From: JASSUD01 sp031963225
GTDB lineage: Bacteria > Pseudomonadota > Gammaproteobacteria > Burkholderiales > Burkholderiaceae
Assembly: GCA_031963225.1 (NCBI GenBank)
Contig: JASSUD010000001.1
Location: forward strand, 1-64,000
DNA length: 64,000 nucleotides
Reading direction: 5' to 3'
How positions within the stretch are numbered: position 1 is the first letter of the stretch; every line of letters begins with the position of its first letter. Shown here one piece after another: positions 1 to 8,969 of the stretch. The notes beneath the pieces were generated by a model. It was given only the letters and a program-made list of their open reading frames with translations, was not told where the DNA came from and did no database searches. Both the position numbers and the translations under genes were made by a program.

Positions 1-2
1 CA

Positions 3-1223
3 GATAGCAATGGAGAGACCTTGCTGCACCATGCAGTCAAACATAACCGACCCAATATGGTTGCTTTTTTCATCCTATGCGGCTGTGTCGATAAAGAAAA
101 TTATGTGCGCAAAACGGCCTTAAGCCAGGCAAGGCAAGCAAATCAAACTGAATGCATCAAATACCTGGTGACCGCTTATCCGCAGGGCGTTACAGCGGGC
201 CAGAGTTTGATCCACTACATCGCCAAGGAGCGGCGATTAGATTACCCTACGCTGAACTGGTTATGCCGTTTCCAGGATATTAATGCACAGGATGAGGCAG
301 GCCAAACCGCATTACATTACGCTATGCAACGTCAGGATTTCCAAGCAGTCGAAATTCTGTTGGCACATCAGGCGGATGTCACCCTAACGAATCAGCACAA
401 TCAGGATGCACTTGAGCTCGCTTCTGCTGATCCATCAATGTTTGCGACATTCGCCCATTCTACCGATCTACCGCAAGTGACTATCAATCTACCGCAAGTG
501 ATTTGGAGTGTTGTGAACAGTCATAGAAATAACCGGATCAGCGTCATCAAGGAACTGCTAGCCAGCGCGAACAAGGATCATAACTACCTGTATGAACTAT
601 TGACCAGCGTAGTGGACACCGGCTCCGTTGCCAATGCAAAACAATGCGTCGTGCTGTATCGGCAGCTCTACCTCGGTGCCCCTTCGTTGCTGGAATCAGC
701 TTATCAAGCCTATCTGCAGTCAGAAGACCCAGAACAAGCGATCCATGCGCAAGTTTTCAGCTGGTTATTAGAGAACCACAGCAATCCCTATACCGCCCTC
801 AACAGCAAACTGGCTGAAATCAAGGCAGAACCCAGGTTAGGTAAAATTTACCAGGATTGGTACGACAAGCAATGGGAGACACTCACCCAGCGCCTCAACC
901 ACACACTTCAGTTCAAAGGGGTTCGTGACGTTTTAGAGATGTTGAAGTTGCTGTTGCCTCCAATAGAAGCCAGTTGTGCGCAAGCTAACCACAACGCATA
1001 CGACGACGCATCCTGGGTGCTGCTGTTTATATTTTTTGAGAGGGTGATAACCACCCAAGTCAGCAACGTGGTGCCTGAAGCGCTGATAACCGCCATGCAA
1101 AGCGCAGCTACGCCCATTGAGCAAGCCATTATCCGCGAAGCGCTAGAGCAACCGTATTTACGAGACCTCATAACGAGTCAAGCCTCTGCGCGCAGTAGCT
1201 CCGGCAAATGTGTGATTCTCTAG
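3..1223 (+). CDS. Ankyrin-repeat protein (C-terminal part) ending in a CaaX motif
   Basis: The reading frame is open to the left edge; codons from base 3 read D-S-N-G-E-T before the first LLHHAVKHN, a typical ankyrin turn and helix, so the gene starts upstream of the window. At least two ankyrin repeats are visible (LLHHAVKHN near the start; QTALHYAMQ followed by a second helix at about 300-400). The rest, from about 480 on, is helical without a family I recognise. The last four residues are Cys-Val-Ile-Leu (bases 1209-1220) after Ser-Ser-Gly-Lys, which fits a eukaryotic CaaX prenylation signal; Leu in the X position is typical of geranylgeranylation. Ankyrin proteins with CaaX ends are known as host-lipidated effectors in Legionella (AnkB). 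An effector role here is inference; the ankyrin assignment is solid. Confidence 0.85.
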   Translation, partial: DSNGETLLHHAVKHNRPNMVAFFILCGCVDKENYVRKTALSQARQANQTECIKYLVTAYPQGVTAGQSLIHYIAKERRLDYPTLNWLCRFQDINAQDEAGQTALHYAMQRQDFQAVEILLAHQADVTLTNQHNQDALELASADPSMFATFAHSTDLPQVTINLPQVIWSVVNSHRNNRISVIKELLASANKDHNYLYELLTSVVDTGSVANAKQCVVLYRQLYLGAPSLLESAYQAYLQSEDPEQAIHAQVFSWLLENHSNPYTALNSKLAEIKAEPRLGKIYQDWYDKQWETLTQRLNHTLQFKGVRDVLEMLKLLLPPIEASCAQANHNAYDDASWVLLFIFFERVITTQVSNVVPEALITAMQSAATPIEQAIIREALEQPYLRDLITSQASARSSSGKCVIL

Positions 1224-1349
1224 GGTGATTTAATAACCTTATTTATAATCTCTATCAGCTTCAAGCGTTGGTCATTTGAAAACGAGATCTATGCGGTGTT
1301 AAACAGCACCATTGTTGTGATATTTTGGAGGCTTTTTAAAGGAGATGGG

Positions 1350-1598
1350 ATGGATATCAACAACCAAGCCATCGATGAAGTGGTGCTAGCACTGCTTCAC
1401 TTGAATTTATGCGACGTGAATCAGTCCTGGAAAAGCTTAGATTGGTCAGCGTTGAGCCGGCTGCACGCCAAAGGCTTTATTCATGACCCGGTCAACCGTG
1501 CGAAGTCGGTGTGGCTGACGGAAGAAGGATTGCGAGAAGCCGAACGATTGTTCATGAAGTACTTTGTTAAAGAGTCTATCCCGAGTCAGAAGGTCTAA
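1350..1598 (+). CDS. Small DUF6429-like protein (82 aa)
   Basis: I chose the ATG at 1350 because an AAAGGAG ribosome-binding site lies at 1338-1344; an upstream in-frame start at 1296 would add 18 unconvincing residues. The product has the pattern I associate with DUF6429: an N-terminal IDEVVLALLHLNLCD helix, a W-x-x-LDWSALSRLHAKGFI segment, then DPV-x-x-AKSV-x-LTEEGLREAERLF, which looks like a small winged-helix-type domain. The function of this family is unknown to me. The gene stands alone, 126 bp after the ankyrin gene and convergent with gpsA. The family assignment is from memory of the motif pattern and should be checked by a profile search. Confidence 0.7.
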   Translation: MDINNQAIDEVVLALLHLNLCDVNQSWKSLDWSALSRLHAKGFIHDPVNRAKSVWLTEEGLREAERLFMKYFVKESIPSQKV

Positions 1599-1716
1599 GC
1601 ATCTGCAATAAAAATCAAGCTAATGTTTTGATCCAGGAAAATTGGCCCAAAATTGCCTGCCACTGAACCCTTCATGCCAATCGTTTTTACATGTATGGAC
1701 TGCAGAATAGGGGGGA

Positions 1717-2739
1717 TCAATACCCCGCCCGCTCGGCTTTACCTTGGCGCTCTAAAAGACTTTGTACCACAGCATGTGGTGAAGCACCGTCAAATAATAC
1801 GGCGCATACAGCCTGTGTAATGGGCATGGTGAGGGAGTGTGCTTGTGCCAGCGCAAGCACGGTTTGCGCGCAGCGCACGCCTTCGGCAACATGGCCTAAC
1901 GATCCCAAAATGGCATCAAGTGGCAGGCCCTCTGCTAGCTTCTGACCTACTGCACGATTGCGCGAGAGCTCGCCTGTGGCCGTCAAAATTAAATCGCCAA
2001 CTCCGCTTAAACCCATAAACGTTTGTGCATGCGCGCCTAGCGCCACACCGAAACGGGTCATCTCAGCCAAACCGCGTGTGAGTAACGCCGCACGCGCATT
2101 AAAGCCTAACCCAAGTCCGTCTGAAAGCCCTGCTGCAATAGCCAGCACATTTTTTACCGCACCGCCTACTTCCACTCCTACTACATCCTGTTCGGTATAA
2201 ATACGTAAAGCCCCTTTGTGGAACGCAGCTACGGTGCGTGAGCAGCATAAAGGAGCGGTACTCGCTACAGTCAGCGCAGCAGGGAGCCCTTGCGCTACTT
2301 CACGCGCAAAGCTAGGCCCAGACAGCACACCGTATCGAAGCGTAGAGCCCAGTACTTCAGCAACAACTTGGTGGGGAAGAGCATGCGTTCCTACTTCAAA
2401 ACCTTTGCAGACCCAGATCAAATCAGCAGGCAGGTAATCCGTTTTTTGTATGGCTTGGCACAGTCCACGCAGCCCTGCAACGGGTACAGCCACCACGCAG
2501 AGTGCGTCTTCGCGTGCACTATGTTGGAGTGCTGTGAGAAAACCCTCCGCCTGCCCTCCTGCATACCGCAAGTCAGGGCAGAGTGTGATATCCGGTAAAT
2601 AGGCTGTATTTCGCTTATCTTTTGCTAATTGTTTGGAAAGTTCGGCATCACGCGCCCACAGCACCGTGTCATGATGATGGGCTAAATGGTGGGCGAGGGC
2701 GGTACCCCAGGCGCCAGCGCCTAGAACGGTGATTTTCAT
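1717..2739 (-). CDS. gpsA: Glycerol-3-phosphate dehydrogenase [NAD(P)+]
   Basis: This enzyme reduces dihydroxyacetone phosphate to sn-glycerol 3-phosphate in the cytoplasm, supplying the backbone for phospholipids. The N-terminus carries the dinucleotide-binding GAGAWGTALA motif (residues 7-16); GVLSGPSFAREVA follows near residue 140, and the catalytic lysine sits in GGAVKNVLAIAAG. At 340 residues it is of normal length. Its ATG overlaps the last four bases of lolD, so the two are probably co-transcribed and translationally coupled. Gene order lolC-lolD-gpsA is read leftwards. Identity is certain from the motifs. Confidence 0.97.
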   Translation of the reverse strand: MKITVLGAGAWGTALAHHLAHHHDTVLWARDAELSKQLAKDKRNTAYLPDITLCPDLRYAGGQAEGFLTALQHSAREDALCVVAVPVAGLRGLCQAIQKTDYLPADLIWVCKGFEVGTHALPHQVVAEVLGSTLRYGVLSGPSFAREVAQGLPAALTVASTAPLCCSRTVAAFHKGALRIYTEQDVVGVEVGGAVKNVLAIAAGLSDGLGLGFNARAALLTRGLAEMTRFGVALGAHAQTFMGLSGVGDLILTATGELSRNRAVGQKLAEGLPLDAILGSLGHVAEGVRCAQTVLALAQAHSLTMPITQAVCAVLFDGASPHAVVQSLLERQGKAERAGY

Positions 2740-3500
2740 AAGTTGGTATGCGTTAAAGGGTGGAATAGGCCTTCTCTTAGTTCGAGCGCCCGGTCACAAC
2801 GCCTTGCAAGCTTTAGGTCGTGCGTGACAATAACAAAGCTCGTGCCCAGGGTCTTAGACAAATTTAGCATGTCCATAAATACCTGCTCGGCAATGCGATT
2901 ATCTAAGTTGCCTGTAGGTTCATCGGCCAGTACACAGGCTGGGCGGGTGACTAAAGCACGTGCCAGCGCTACACGCTGACGTTCCCCGCCTGAGAGTGCG
3001 CTGGGACGATGTGTAGTGCGCTTCGCTAATCCCACGCGCTCTAGCATCGCACGTGCCTCGTCGTAAGCTTGCGAAGCCTGCATACGGCGAATAAGTAATG
3101 GCATGGCGACATTATGCAGCGCATCAAATTCAGGGAGCAGGTGATGAAACTGATAGACAAAGCCCAAGCTGCGATTGCGTAATGCACACTGAGCCCCATC
3201 AGAGAGGGTATGTAGAGCATGCCCCAGCAAGCTCACTTGCCCTGCTAAAGGCGTATCCAAGCCTCCCAAAATATGTAGGAGTGTACTTTTACCTGAGCCC
3301 GAGGCTCCTACAATAGCAATTTTTTCACCCGCTTTTACGCTTAGGCTCACACCGCGCAGTACTTGAACTGGGGTGTGGCCTTGCATAAATACCTTGCTTA
3401 AATTCTGGGCTTCAAGGACCAGAGCGGGATCAGCCTGTGCGCTAGGAATATTTTGATCTTTGATATCTGAATCCGAAGAAAGAAGGGCGGATTTACTCAT
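2736..3500 (-). CDS. lolD: Lipoprotein-releasing ABC transporter ATPase
   Basis: LolD is the cytoplasmic ATPase of the LolCDE complex, which extracts outer-membrane lipoproteins from the inner membrane and passes them to LolA. The sequence shows Walker A (GASGSGKST), the signature LSGGERQRVALARAL and Walker B VLADEPTGNLD. QFHHLLPEF after the Q-loop is characteristic of LolD. It has an N-terminal extension of about 28 residues before the usual LEAQNLSKVF start, so a later start is possible, although the ATG at 3500 is preserved inside the overlap with the upstream gene. It overlaps lolC by 8 bp and gpsA by 4 bp, indicating one operon. Confidence 0.95.
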   Translation of the reverse strand: MSKSALLSSDSDIKDQNIPSAQADPALVLEAQNLSKVFMQGHTPVQVLRGVSLSVKAGEKIAIVGASGSGKSTLLHILGGLDTPLAGQVSLLGHALHTLSDGAQCALRNRSLGFVYQFHHLLPEFDALHNVAMPLLIRRMQASQAYDEARAMLERVGLAKRTTHRPSALSGGERQRVALARALVTRPACVLADEPTGNLDNRIAEQVFMDMLNLSKTLGTSFVIVTHDLKLARRCDRALELREGLFHPLTHTNL

Positions 3501-4755
3501 AGCGCAGCGCCTGTGCAGGATGAATGCGGGAGGCTTGCCAGCTGGGATAGAGCGTAGCTAGCGCGCACAGGGTGAAAGCTATACCTGCTATGCGTGTGAC
3601 ATCTGCCAGCTTCAGTTCAGAAGGCAGCTCATTAATAAAATACACGCTAGGAGGTAAAAAATGTATGCCAAAAGCATGCTCGATAATAGGCAACACTTCA
3701 GGGATGCTCACGGAGATCAGGCAACCCAGTGCCACGCCTAGACCTGTACCAATTAAGCCAATCGTTAAACCCTGAAGAATAAAGATTTTCATAATCGAGC
3801 AAGGCTTAGCGCCTAGCGTTCGTAAAATGGCAATATCCGCTTGTTTATCCGTTACCGTCATCACCAAAGAAGAGACTAAATTAAAAACAGCCACGGCAAT
3901 GATCAAGGTCAGGATGATAAACATCATGCGTTTTTCGATCTGCACAGCAGAAAACCAGGTTGCGTTTTGCTGTGTCCAGTCTGAAACAGCCAGTTCACTA
4001 GATAACTGATTTGCAATTTCTCGAGCCACCTGCGGCGCATGTTGCATATCTTCAATACGTAAACGCACCCCTGTTGGTGCACCAAGGCGTAAAAAAGTTT
4101 CTGCATCTGCAATATGGACCAAGGCCAGTGCACTATCAAAGGTGTAATGCCCAGACTGAAAAATGCCAGTCACTCTAAACGTTTTTAACCGAGGCGCAAG
4201 CCCTGCCGGGCTGATGGTGCCTTGGGGGGCAATGAGGGCGATAGGGTCACCCGTGCGTACGCCCAGCGCGGCAGCTAAATCTGCCCCCAGTACGATGCCA
4301 AAGCGCCCAGCAGTAAGGTTAGATAATTGCCCAATCTGCATTTGCCGATGAAAATCGGAAACCTGTGATTCTAGCGATGGATCAATCCCTCGTAGTCCAA
4401 TGCCACTAATGGCTCCCCGATGTGTGAGCAAGGCCTGAGACTCAATAGTTGGGGCACCCCCCCTAACCTGCGCATTGCGCTGCGCGGTACGCAAAATAGC
4501 CTGCCAATCAGGCAGTGCCCCTTGCGCGCGCGTAGGTGAAAAAATTTCAATATGCGCCAGCACAGACAACATGCGATTACGGACTTCCTTTTGAAATCCA
4601 TTCATCACAGAAAGCACCACAATCAAAGCCGCCACACCCAGCGCAATACCCAGCATGGAAACTAATGAAATAAAAGAAATAAAGCCATTGCCTGTACTGC
4701 GCTTTCCAACGCGCGTATAGCGCCAGGCGATTTGCCATTCGTAGGGGAAATTCAA
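3493..4755 (-). CDS. lolC: Lipoprotein-releasing ABC transporter permease, LolC/LolE family
   Basis: This is an inner-membrane FtsX-type permease, partner of LolD. It has one membrane helix near the N-terminus (about residues 25-50, SMLGIALGVAALIVVLSVMN), a large periplasmic MacB-like domain, and three C-terminal helices beginning near MFIILTLIIAVAVFNLVSSL. The C-terminus (ASRIHPAQALRYE) is the classic end of the family. At 420 residues it is full length. The start codon is TTG at 4755, supported by AAGGA about 5 bases upstream. Only one permease gene is present beside lolD, as is common where a single LolC/E-type protein (LolF) serves the complex; whether a second copy exists elsewhere cannot be seen. 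Confidence 0.93.
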   Translation of the reverse strand: MNFPYEWQIAWRYTRVGKRSTGNGFISFISLVSMLGIALGVAALIVVLSVMNGFQKEVRNRMLSVLAHIEIFSPTRAQGALPDWQAILRTAQRNAQVRGGAPTIESQALLTHRGAISGIGLRGIDPSLESQVSDFHRQMQIGQLSNLTAGRFGIVLGADLAAALGVRTGDPIALIAPQGTISPAGLAPRLKTFRVTGIFQSGHYTFDSALALVHIADAETFLRLGAPTGVRLRIEDMQHAPQVAREIANQLSSELAVSDWTQQNATWFSAVQIEKRMMFIILTLIIAVAVFNLVSSLVMTVTDKQADIAILRTLGAKPCSIMKIFILQGLTIGLIGTGLGVALGCLISVSIPEVLPIIEHAFGIHFLPPSVYFINELPSELKLADVTRIAGIAFTLCALATLYPSWQASRIHPAQALRYE

Positions 4756-4782
4756 GCTTTTCCTTTTTTGGGAGGGAGGAGT

Positions 4783-4816
4783 AGGGCGTGTCCTTAGCCA
4801 ATTGAGGACACTCCCT
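4783..4816. other. Imperfect hairpin between proS and lolC
   Basis: AGGG-C-GTGTCCT and AGGACAC-T-CCCT pair over 11 bp with one mismatch and a 10-base loop. No T-run follows on the minus strand, so it is not a classic terminator; it may be an RNA-processing or attenuation structure, or the remains of insertion-element ends. Related half-motifs occur at about 17068 and 60965. Confidence 0.5.
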
Positions 4817-4830
4817 AAACCAAAACCAGT

Positions 4831-6588
4831 CTACAGAGTTACTTTTGAAAGTTTAGAGACCACGATATCTGCAGCTTCTTCAAGCGGAATCAACATGGCT
4901 TTTTCATCACGTCGACCTTGATATTCCACACACCCAGACTCTAAATTACGCTCACCAATTACTAAGCGGTGTGGAATGCCAATCAGTTCCCAGTCCGCCA
5001 GCATGGCACCTAGACGCTCTTCACGATCATCGAGCACGACATCCACGCCTGCTTTTTGCAGCGCAGCATAGAGCGCTTGACTGGTTTCACGAACACGCTC
5101 ATTGCGGCTGTAAGACAAGGGGCAGAGCACCACTTCAAAAGGCGCCAGAGCTTCAGGCCATATTATTCCTCTAGCATCATGGTTCTGCTCAATAGCTGCA
5201 CCTAAAATGCGGCTCACCCCTATGCCGTAACAACCCATACTGATGGGTTGTGTACGGCCTGTCTCATCGAGCCAGGTTGCTCCCATTGCCTCAGAATAAC
5301 TCGTACCTATTTGAAATACATGCCCTACCTCAATGCCACGGCATACGGCTAAAGTACCCTGGCCATCTGGTGAGAGATCGCCTTCACAAGCATTACGTAG
5401 ATCGGCTCCTTCTGGTGCTGCAAGATCACGTTCCCAGTTCACTCCCCGATAGTGAGCATGGGCCTCATTAGCCCCAATGACAAAATCAGCCATTTTCAAT
5501 ACCGCCCAATCAGCAATGATTTTTATAGAGGAGGGCGTTGCTTGGGCCTCGGTAGATTCGGCTTGAAAGAGCGGGCCTATATACCCTGGAGGCGTTTTAA
5601 ACCATTGCAAAATTTCGGTATCGCTTGCAAAACGGAACGCATCCCCAATGACCTTATGCGCTTTAATTTCATTAAAAGTATGGTCTGCGCGTACCAGTGC
5701 CAAAACAGGATAGGGTGCTTGCCCTTCTTTTTGGGCAATTAGCACAATCGATTTGACTACTTGCGTAATAGGCACTTCTAAAAAAGCAGCCACTTCTGCA
5801 CAGGTCGGTGTGTTTGGTGTGGCTACACGTGTAAGCGGCTCATGCGGTGCTCGGTGTGTGCCTAAAGGGGGGAGTGCCTCCGCAACCTCTATATTTGCTG
5901 CATATTGAGAGTCTGGACAATACGCCAGTGCATCTTCCCCTGCCGCCGTAATGACATGAAACTCTTGCGAAGCTTGCCCGCCAATCGCTCCGTTGTCTGC
6001 TTGTACCCGACGAAAAACCAGCCCAAGGCGCGTGAAAATCCGTTCATACGCCAACACCATTTTGTCGTAACTTGCTGCTAAACCCTCTGCATCACGATCG
6101 AAAGAGTAGGCATCTTTCATTAAAAACTCGCGACCGCGCATCACACCAAAGCGAGGCCGTATTTCATCGCGAAACTTGGTTTGAATCTGGTAGAGGTTGC
6201 ATGGCAGGTGGCGGTAACTTTTAATCAACTGACGGGCAAGATCTGTCACGACCTCTTCATGCGTGGGCCCAATAACAAAATCACGATCATGGCGATCTTT
6301 AAAACGAAGCAGCTCAGGACCATATTTCGTCCAGCGCTGTGATTTTTTCCATAACTCTGCAGGCTGGACGCTGGGCAGTGCAACTTCTAATGCCCCTGCG
6401 GCTTGCATTTCTTCTCGAATAATCGCCTCAACTTTTCTCATTGAGCGCAGCGCAAGCGGCAAATAACTATAAATGCCACTTGCCACACGGCGAATCATCC
6501 CTGCACGTATCATCAGCTGATGACTGGCAGTCTCTGCGTCGCTAGGTGCTTCTTTCAGCGTACGGATTAAAAAGTGAGAAGCCTTCAT
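4831..6588 (-). CDS. proS: Prolyl-tRNA synthetase, bacterial type
   Basis: ProS charges tRNA-Pro with proline. The 585-residue product has the bacterial three-part layout: class II catalytic core with motif 2 region (RFGVMRGREFLMKDAYSF, preceded by FVIGPTHEEVVTDLAR), an inserted YbaK-like editing domain around residues 230-390 (VVKSIVLIAQ, ADHTFNEIKAHK), and a C-terminal anticodon-binding domain (FEVVLCPLSYSRNERV, VVLDDREERLGAMLADWELIGIPHR). The GCYGIGVSRILGAAIEQNHD motif 3 is intact. It is separated from lolC by 75 bp containing a hairpin, so it may be transcribed with lolCD-gpsA. The start ATG at 6588 gives the usual MKASHFLIRTLKEAPSDAE beginning. Confidence 0.97.
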   Translation of the reverse strand: MKASHFLIRTLKEAPSDAETASHQLMIRAGMIRRVASGIYSYLPLALRSMRKVEAIIREEMQAAGALEVALPSVQPAELWKKSQRWTKYGPELLRFKDRHDRDFVIGPTHEEVVTDLARQLIKSYRHLPCNLYQIQTKFRDEIRPRFGVMRGREFLMKDAYSFDRDAEGLAASYDKMVLAYERIFTRLGLVFRRVQADNGAIGGQASQEFHVITAAGEDALAYCPDSQYAANIEVAEALPPLGTHRAPHEPLTRVATPNTPTCAEVAAFLEVPITQVVKSIVLIAQKEGQAPYPVLALVRADHTFNEIKAHKVIGDAFRFASDTEILQWFKTPPGYIGPLFQAESTEAQATPSSIKIIADWAVLKMADFVIGANEAHAHYRGVNWERDLAAPEGADLRNACEGDLSPDGQGTLAVCRGIEVGHVFQIGTSYSEAMGATWLDETGRTQPISMGCYGIGVSRILGAAIEQNHDARGIIWPEALAPFEVVLCPLSYSRNERVRETSQALYAALQKAGVDVVLDDREERLGAMLADWELIGIPHRLVIGERNLESGCVEYQGRRDEKAMLIPLEEAADIVVSKLSKVTL

Positions 6589-6721
6589 GCATGGATTCCA
6601 AAAAAGCAGTTAAAACGAATGATGCAGCATCCAACATGCCGAAGCATGCAATGGATAGCTGCGCAAAAGGCCTAGAGTCTGCCTTAATTTAGCAGCTCGG
6701 TAAATTGGTAGGTAAAAATTA

Positions 6722-7831
6722 TCACGCTATTGTGCGATGCATGGCTCTCTTTTTGGTGCGCCGTACAGAAATTTTGGATCCATCACTGGAGGTATAAGAA
6801 CGTATGATATTTTTGAGTTGATGCTCTGCCAAGTCAAATAAATCCCCAATAAAATTTAAAGGGATAAATTTATCGTCCCTTGATCGGTATTTTTTATTTT
6901 TATCCGAAATTTTTTTGTAAGTATCCACCACTAATTCTTGGAATTCTTTAGAATAAAATTTTAATTTTCCTGTATGTTTGTTATTATTATTTGAATGGAT
7001 ATAAGATATATAGGCATGATCTTTTTTTAGATGGCTGGATTTTTTTAAAAAATCTTTTCTTCCAAGGGTTTCATTTATAATAATTTGTATTTTATCTTTA
7101 AAGTTATTTATTGATAGATTTTCTTTTGGCTTGATGGGTTTATATAGGGTATCTGCACTCTTTTTTGGGGCTGTGAAAGGTAGAGCGGCCATATGCATTG
7201 CAGTGTTTACTACCCTATTTTTTGGAATATAGGGTATCGCAGCAAGTTGTATAGGGGAAGGTGCATGAGAGGGACACACCATTTCTATCGGAGTAGGTGG
7301 CGTGTTTTCAAATGTATGTATAGAAAATGTAGTATTTGGCGTATCTTGTGATGGCATCGGGCATGCAGATGCTTCGATAGGATCTCCCCCTCCTTCTTCT
7401 GAAGTATCAGCATAATAGGATTCAAGAAGAGTGGGCTTGTAAGGAGCAAGGGGTGGCGGGGTGGCACATAGGCTATTCTGTATTGCATATTGTGAAGAAT
7501 CAATAGGCAATATATGCGTATTCAAATACTGTAAAAGCATGGAAATAATCGTATCCGATGTGCATCCATTATTGTTTAATGCCGTTATATAATTTATTAA
7601 AAAATCTGCGGTAAGGCGCATATTTTCATCGGAGTTCAATGAGCTTGTCAGAAAATTTTTTTCTGACAATGCATTAGCATTCTGGTTGGATATTTCCGAT
7701 ATTTCATTCCTAATAAAAGATAAAAATGAGGATGCGTGTGCCGCTGATATTCCAGGAGGGGGGAGTTGGTTTTTTACGTTGAACATATTGAGATTATCAA
7801 TACATATCTTATGCGGGTTCGTGGAAGCCAA
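6722..7831 (-). CDS. Unknown protein, proline-rich centre and basic C-terminus
   Basis: I do not recognise a family. The frame gives 369 residues from a TTG at 7831, without a clear ribosome-binding site; an ATG at 7786 (MFNVKNQLPPPG) is an alternative that removes 15 residues. The N-terminal third is helical and Asn/Ser-rich, the middle is Pro/Thr-rich and probably disordered, and the last third is Lys-rich (KDHAYISYIHSNNNNKHTGK) and ends in a basic patch (RRTKKRAMHR) that could act as a nuclear-localisation-like or nucleic-acid-binding tail. AT-rich codon use differs from the flanking proS and queF. It is divergent from queF and stands alone. A secreted effector is possible but unproven. 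Confidence 0.6.
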   Translation of the reverse strand: MASTNPHKICIDNLNMFNVKNQLPPPGISAAHASSFLSFIRNEISEISNQNANALSEKNFLTSSLNSDENMRLTADFLINYITALNNNGCTSDTIISMLLQYLNTHILPIDSSQYAIQNSLCATPPPLAPYKPTLLESYYADTSEEGGGDPIEASACPMPSQDTPNTTFSIHTFENTPPTPIEMVCPSHAPSPIQLAAIPYIPKNRVVNTAMHMAALPFTAPKKSADTLYKPIKPKENLSINNFKDKIQIIINETLGRKDFLKKSSHLKKDHAYISYIHSNNNNKHTGKLKFYSKEFQELVVDTYKKISDKNKKYRSRDDKFIPLNFIGDLFDLAEHQLKNIIRSYTSSDGSKISVRRTKKRAMHRTIA

Positions 7832-8036
7832 GAATGTATGAATGTAATGGTATAAGGCAATTAGAAAAGCAAGATCCTAATGAATGAGGTATTCTTATAG
7901 AGAAGGCAGGGGAGCGGAAGAAGTGAAATCTGAATTATTTTTCAGTAAAGTATGACACTCAATGGGTGGAGGCCTGACACGCTATCTCTCATAAGCCGTC
8001 CCATAATTCATTGCTCTAACCGGTTAAAAACGCACT

Positions 8037-8900
8037 ATGCATTCCTTTGCACTACACACCCCTAACGATTCCCCTCTAGGTAAAGTGAGTGCGGCTGTCA
8101 CGCAATATGATCCAGGTCTACTCTTCCCCATCCCCAGGCAAGCAGCACGAGAAGCGCTTGGAATAACAGCGCCTTTGCCTTTTTGGGGGGTAGATATTTG
8201 GAATGCCTACGAGCTTTCGTGGTTAGATCAGCGCGGTAAACCGCACGTTGGCATCGCTACACTGACTGTACCTGCAACCTCTCCCTATCTGGTCGAGTCT
8301 AAGTCGCTGAAACTCTATTTAAGCGGATTTGCACAAATCAAAGTAGCATCGATAGAAGAAATGCGAGAAACGATGAGCCGCGATATATCGCAGGCTTGTG
8401 GTGCTCCCGTAACCCTTGAGCTCTTTTTACAAGAAGCTTGGGCAGCCCCGCACAAACCACACAGCGTGCTGGTGCAACAAGAGCTAGAAGGAATCTCTTT
8501 AGATAAAATAGAGGTCGACATCAGTGTGTATGAACCCACCCCCTCTCTGCTGCGCATAGAAAATGAAAGTACTATGGTGGAAGAAAGGCTGACCTCAAAC
8601 CTATTTAAATCCATGTGCCCTGTAACCCAACAGCCAGACTGGGCAAGCATAGATATTCACTACCATGGCGCCCCCATTGACCATGCAAGTTTGCTGCAAT
8701 ATTTAGTATCGTACCGTCTACATGCAGGCTTCCATGAGCAATGTGTCGAGCAGATTTTCACAGATGTGCTCAAAGTATGCGCACCTACTAAGCTTAGCGT
8801 ATACGCACGTTTCACACGGCGTGGCGGCTTGGATATCAATCCATTTCGCAGCAACTATGCACAGGCTGTGCCAAAATTAGCTAGAACAATGCGCCAGTAA
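8037..8900 (+). CDS. queF: NADPH-dependent 7-cyano-7-deazaguanine reductase
   Basis: QueF reduces preQ0 to preQ1 in the queuosine tRNA-modification pathway. The 287-residue length marks the long, two-domain proteobacterial form. The substrate-binding E-S-K-S-L-K-L-Y-L segment lies near residue 88 and the catalytic cysteine lies in SMCPVTQQPDW, followed by SIDIHYHG. No strong ribosome-binding site is visible before the ATG at 8037, but the predicted N-terminus is reasonable. It is divergent from the unknown gene at 6722-7831 and 69 bp upstream of pyrF. Confidence 0.96.
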   Translation: MHSFALHTPNDSPLGKVSAAVTQYDPGLLFPIPRQAAREALGITAPLPFWGVDIWNAYELSWLDQRGKPHVGIATLTVPATSPYLVESKSLKLYLSGFAQIKVASIEEMRETMSRDISQACGAPVTLELFLQEAWAAPHKPHSVLVQQELEGISLDKIEVDISVYEPTPSLLRIENESTMVEERLTSNLFKSMCPVTQQPDWASIDIHYHGAPIDHASLLQYLVSYRLHAGFHEQCVEQIFTDVLKVCAPTKLSVYARFTRRGGLDINPFRSNYAQAVPKLARTMRQ

Positions 8901-8969
8901 GAGCGAGACATTCGCCATTTTTGAATCTTGCTATGCATTGGATATATATTTCACATTAACGGGGGTGCT

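Noticed and set aside
4783..4816. Hairpin as part of an insertion sequence, with similar motifs at 17068 and 60965 (AGGGYGTRTCCTCAATT)
   Set aside because: Only short partial matches, one inside aroE coding sequence; not enough to define an element.
8315..8650. Minus-strand frame of 111 codons inside queF
   Set aside because: It is antisense to an unmistakable enzyme gene, without a start site or homologue known to me.
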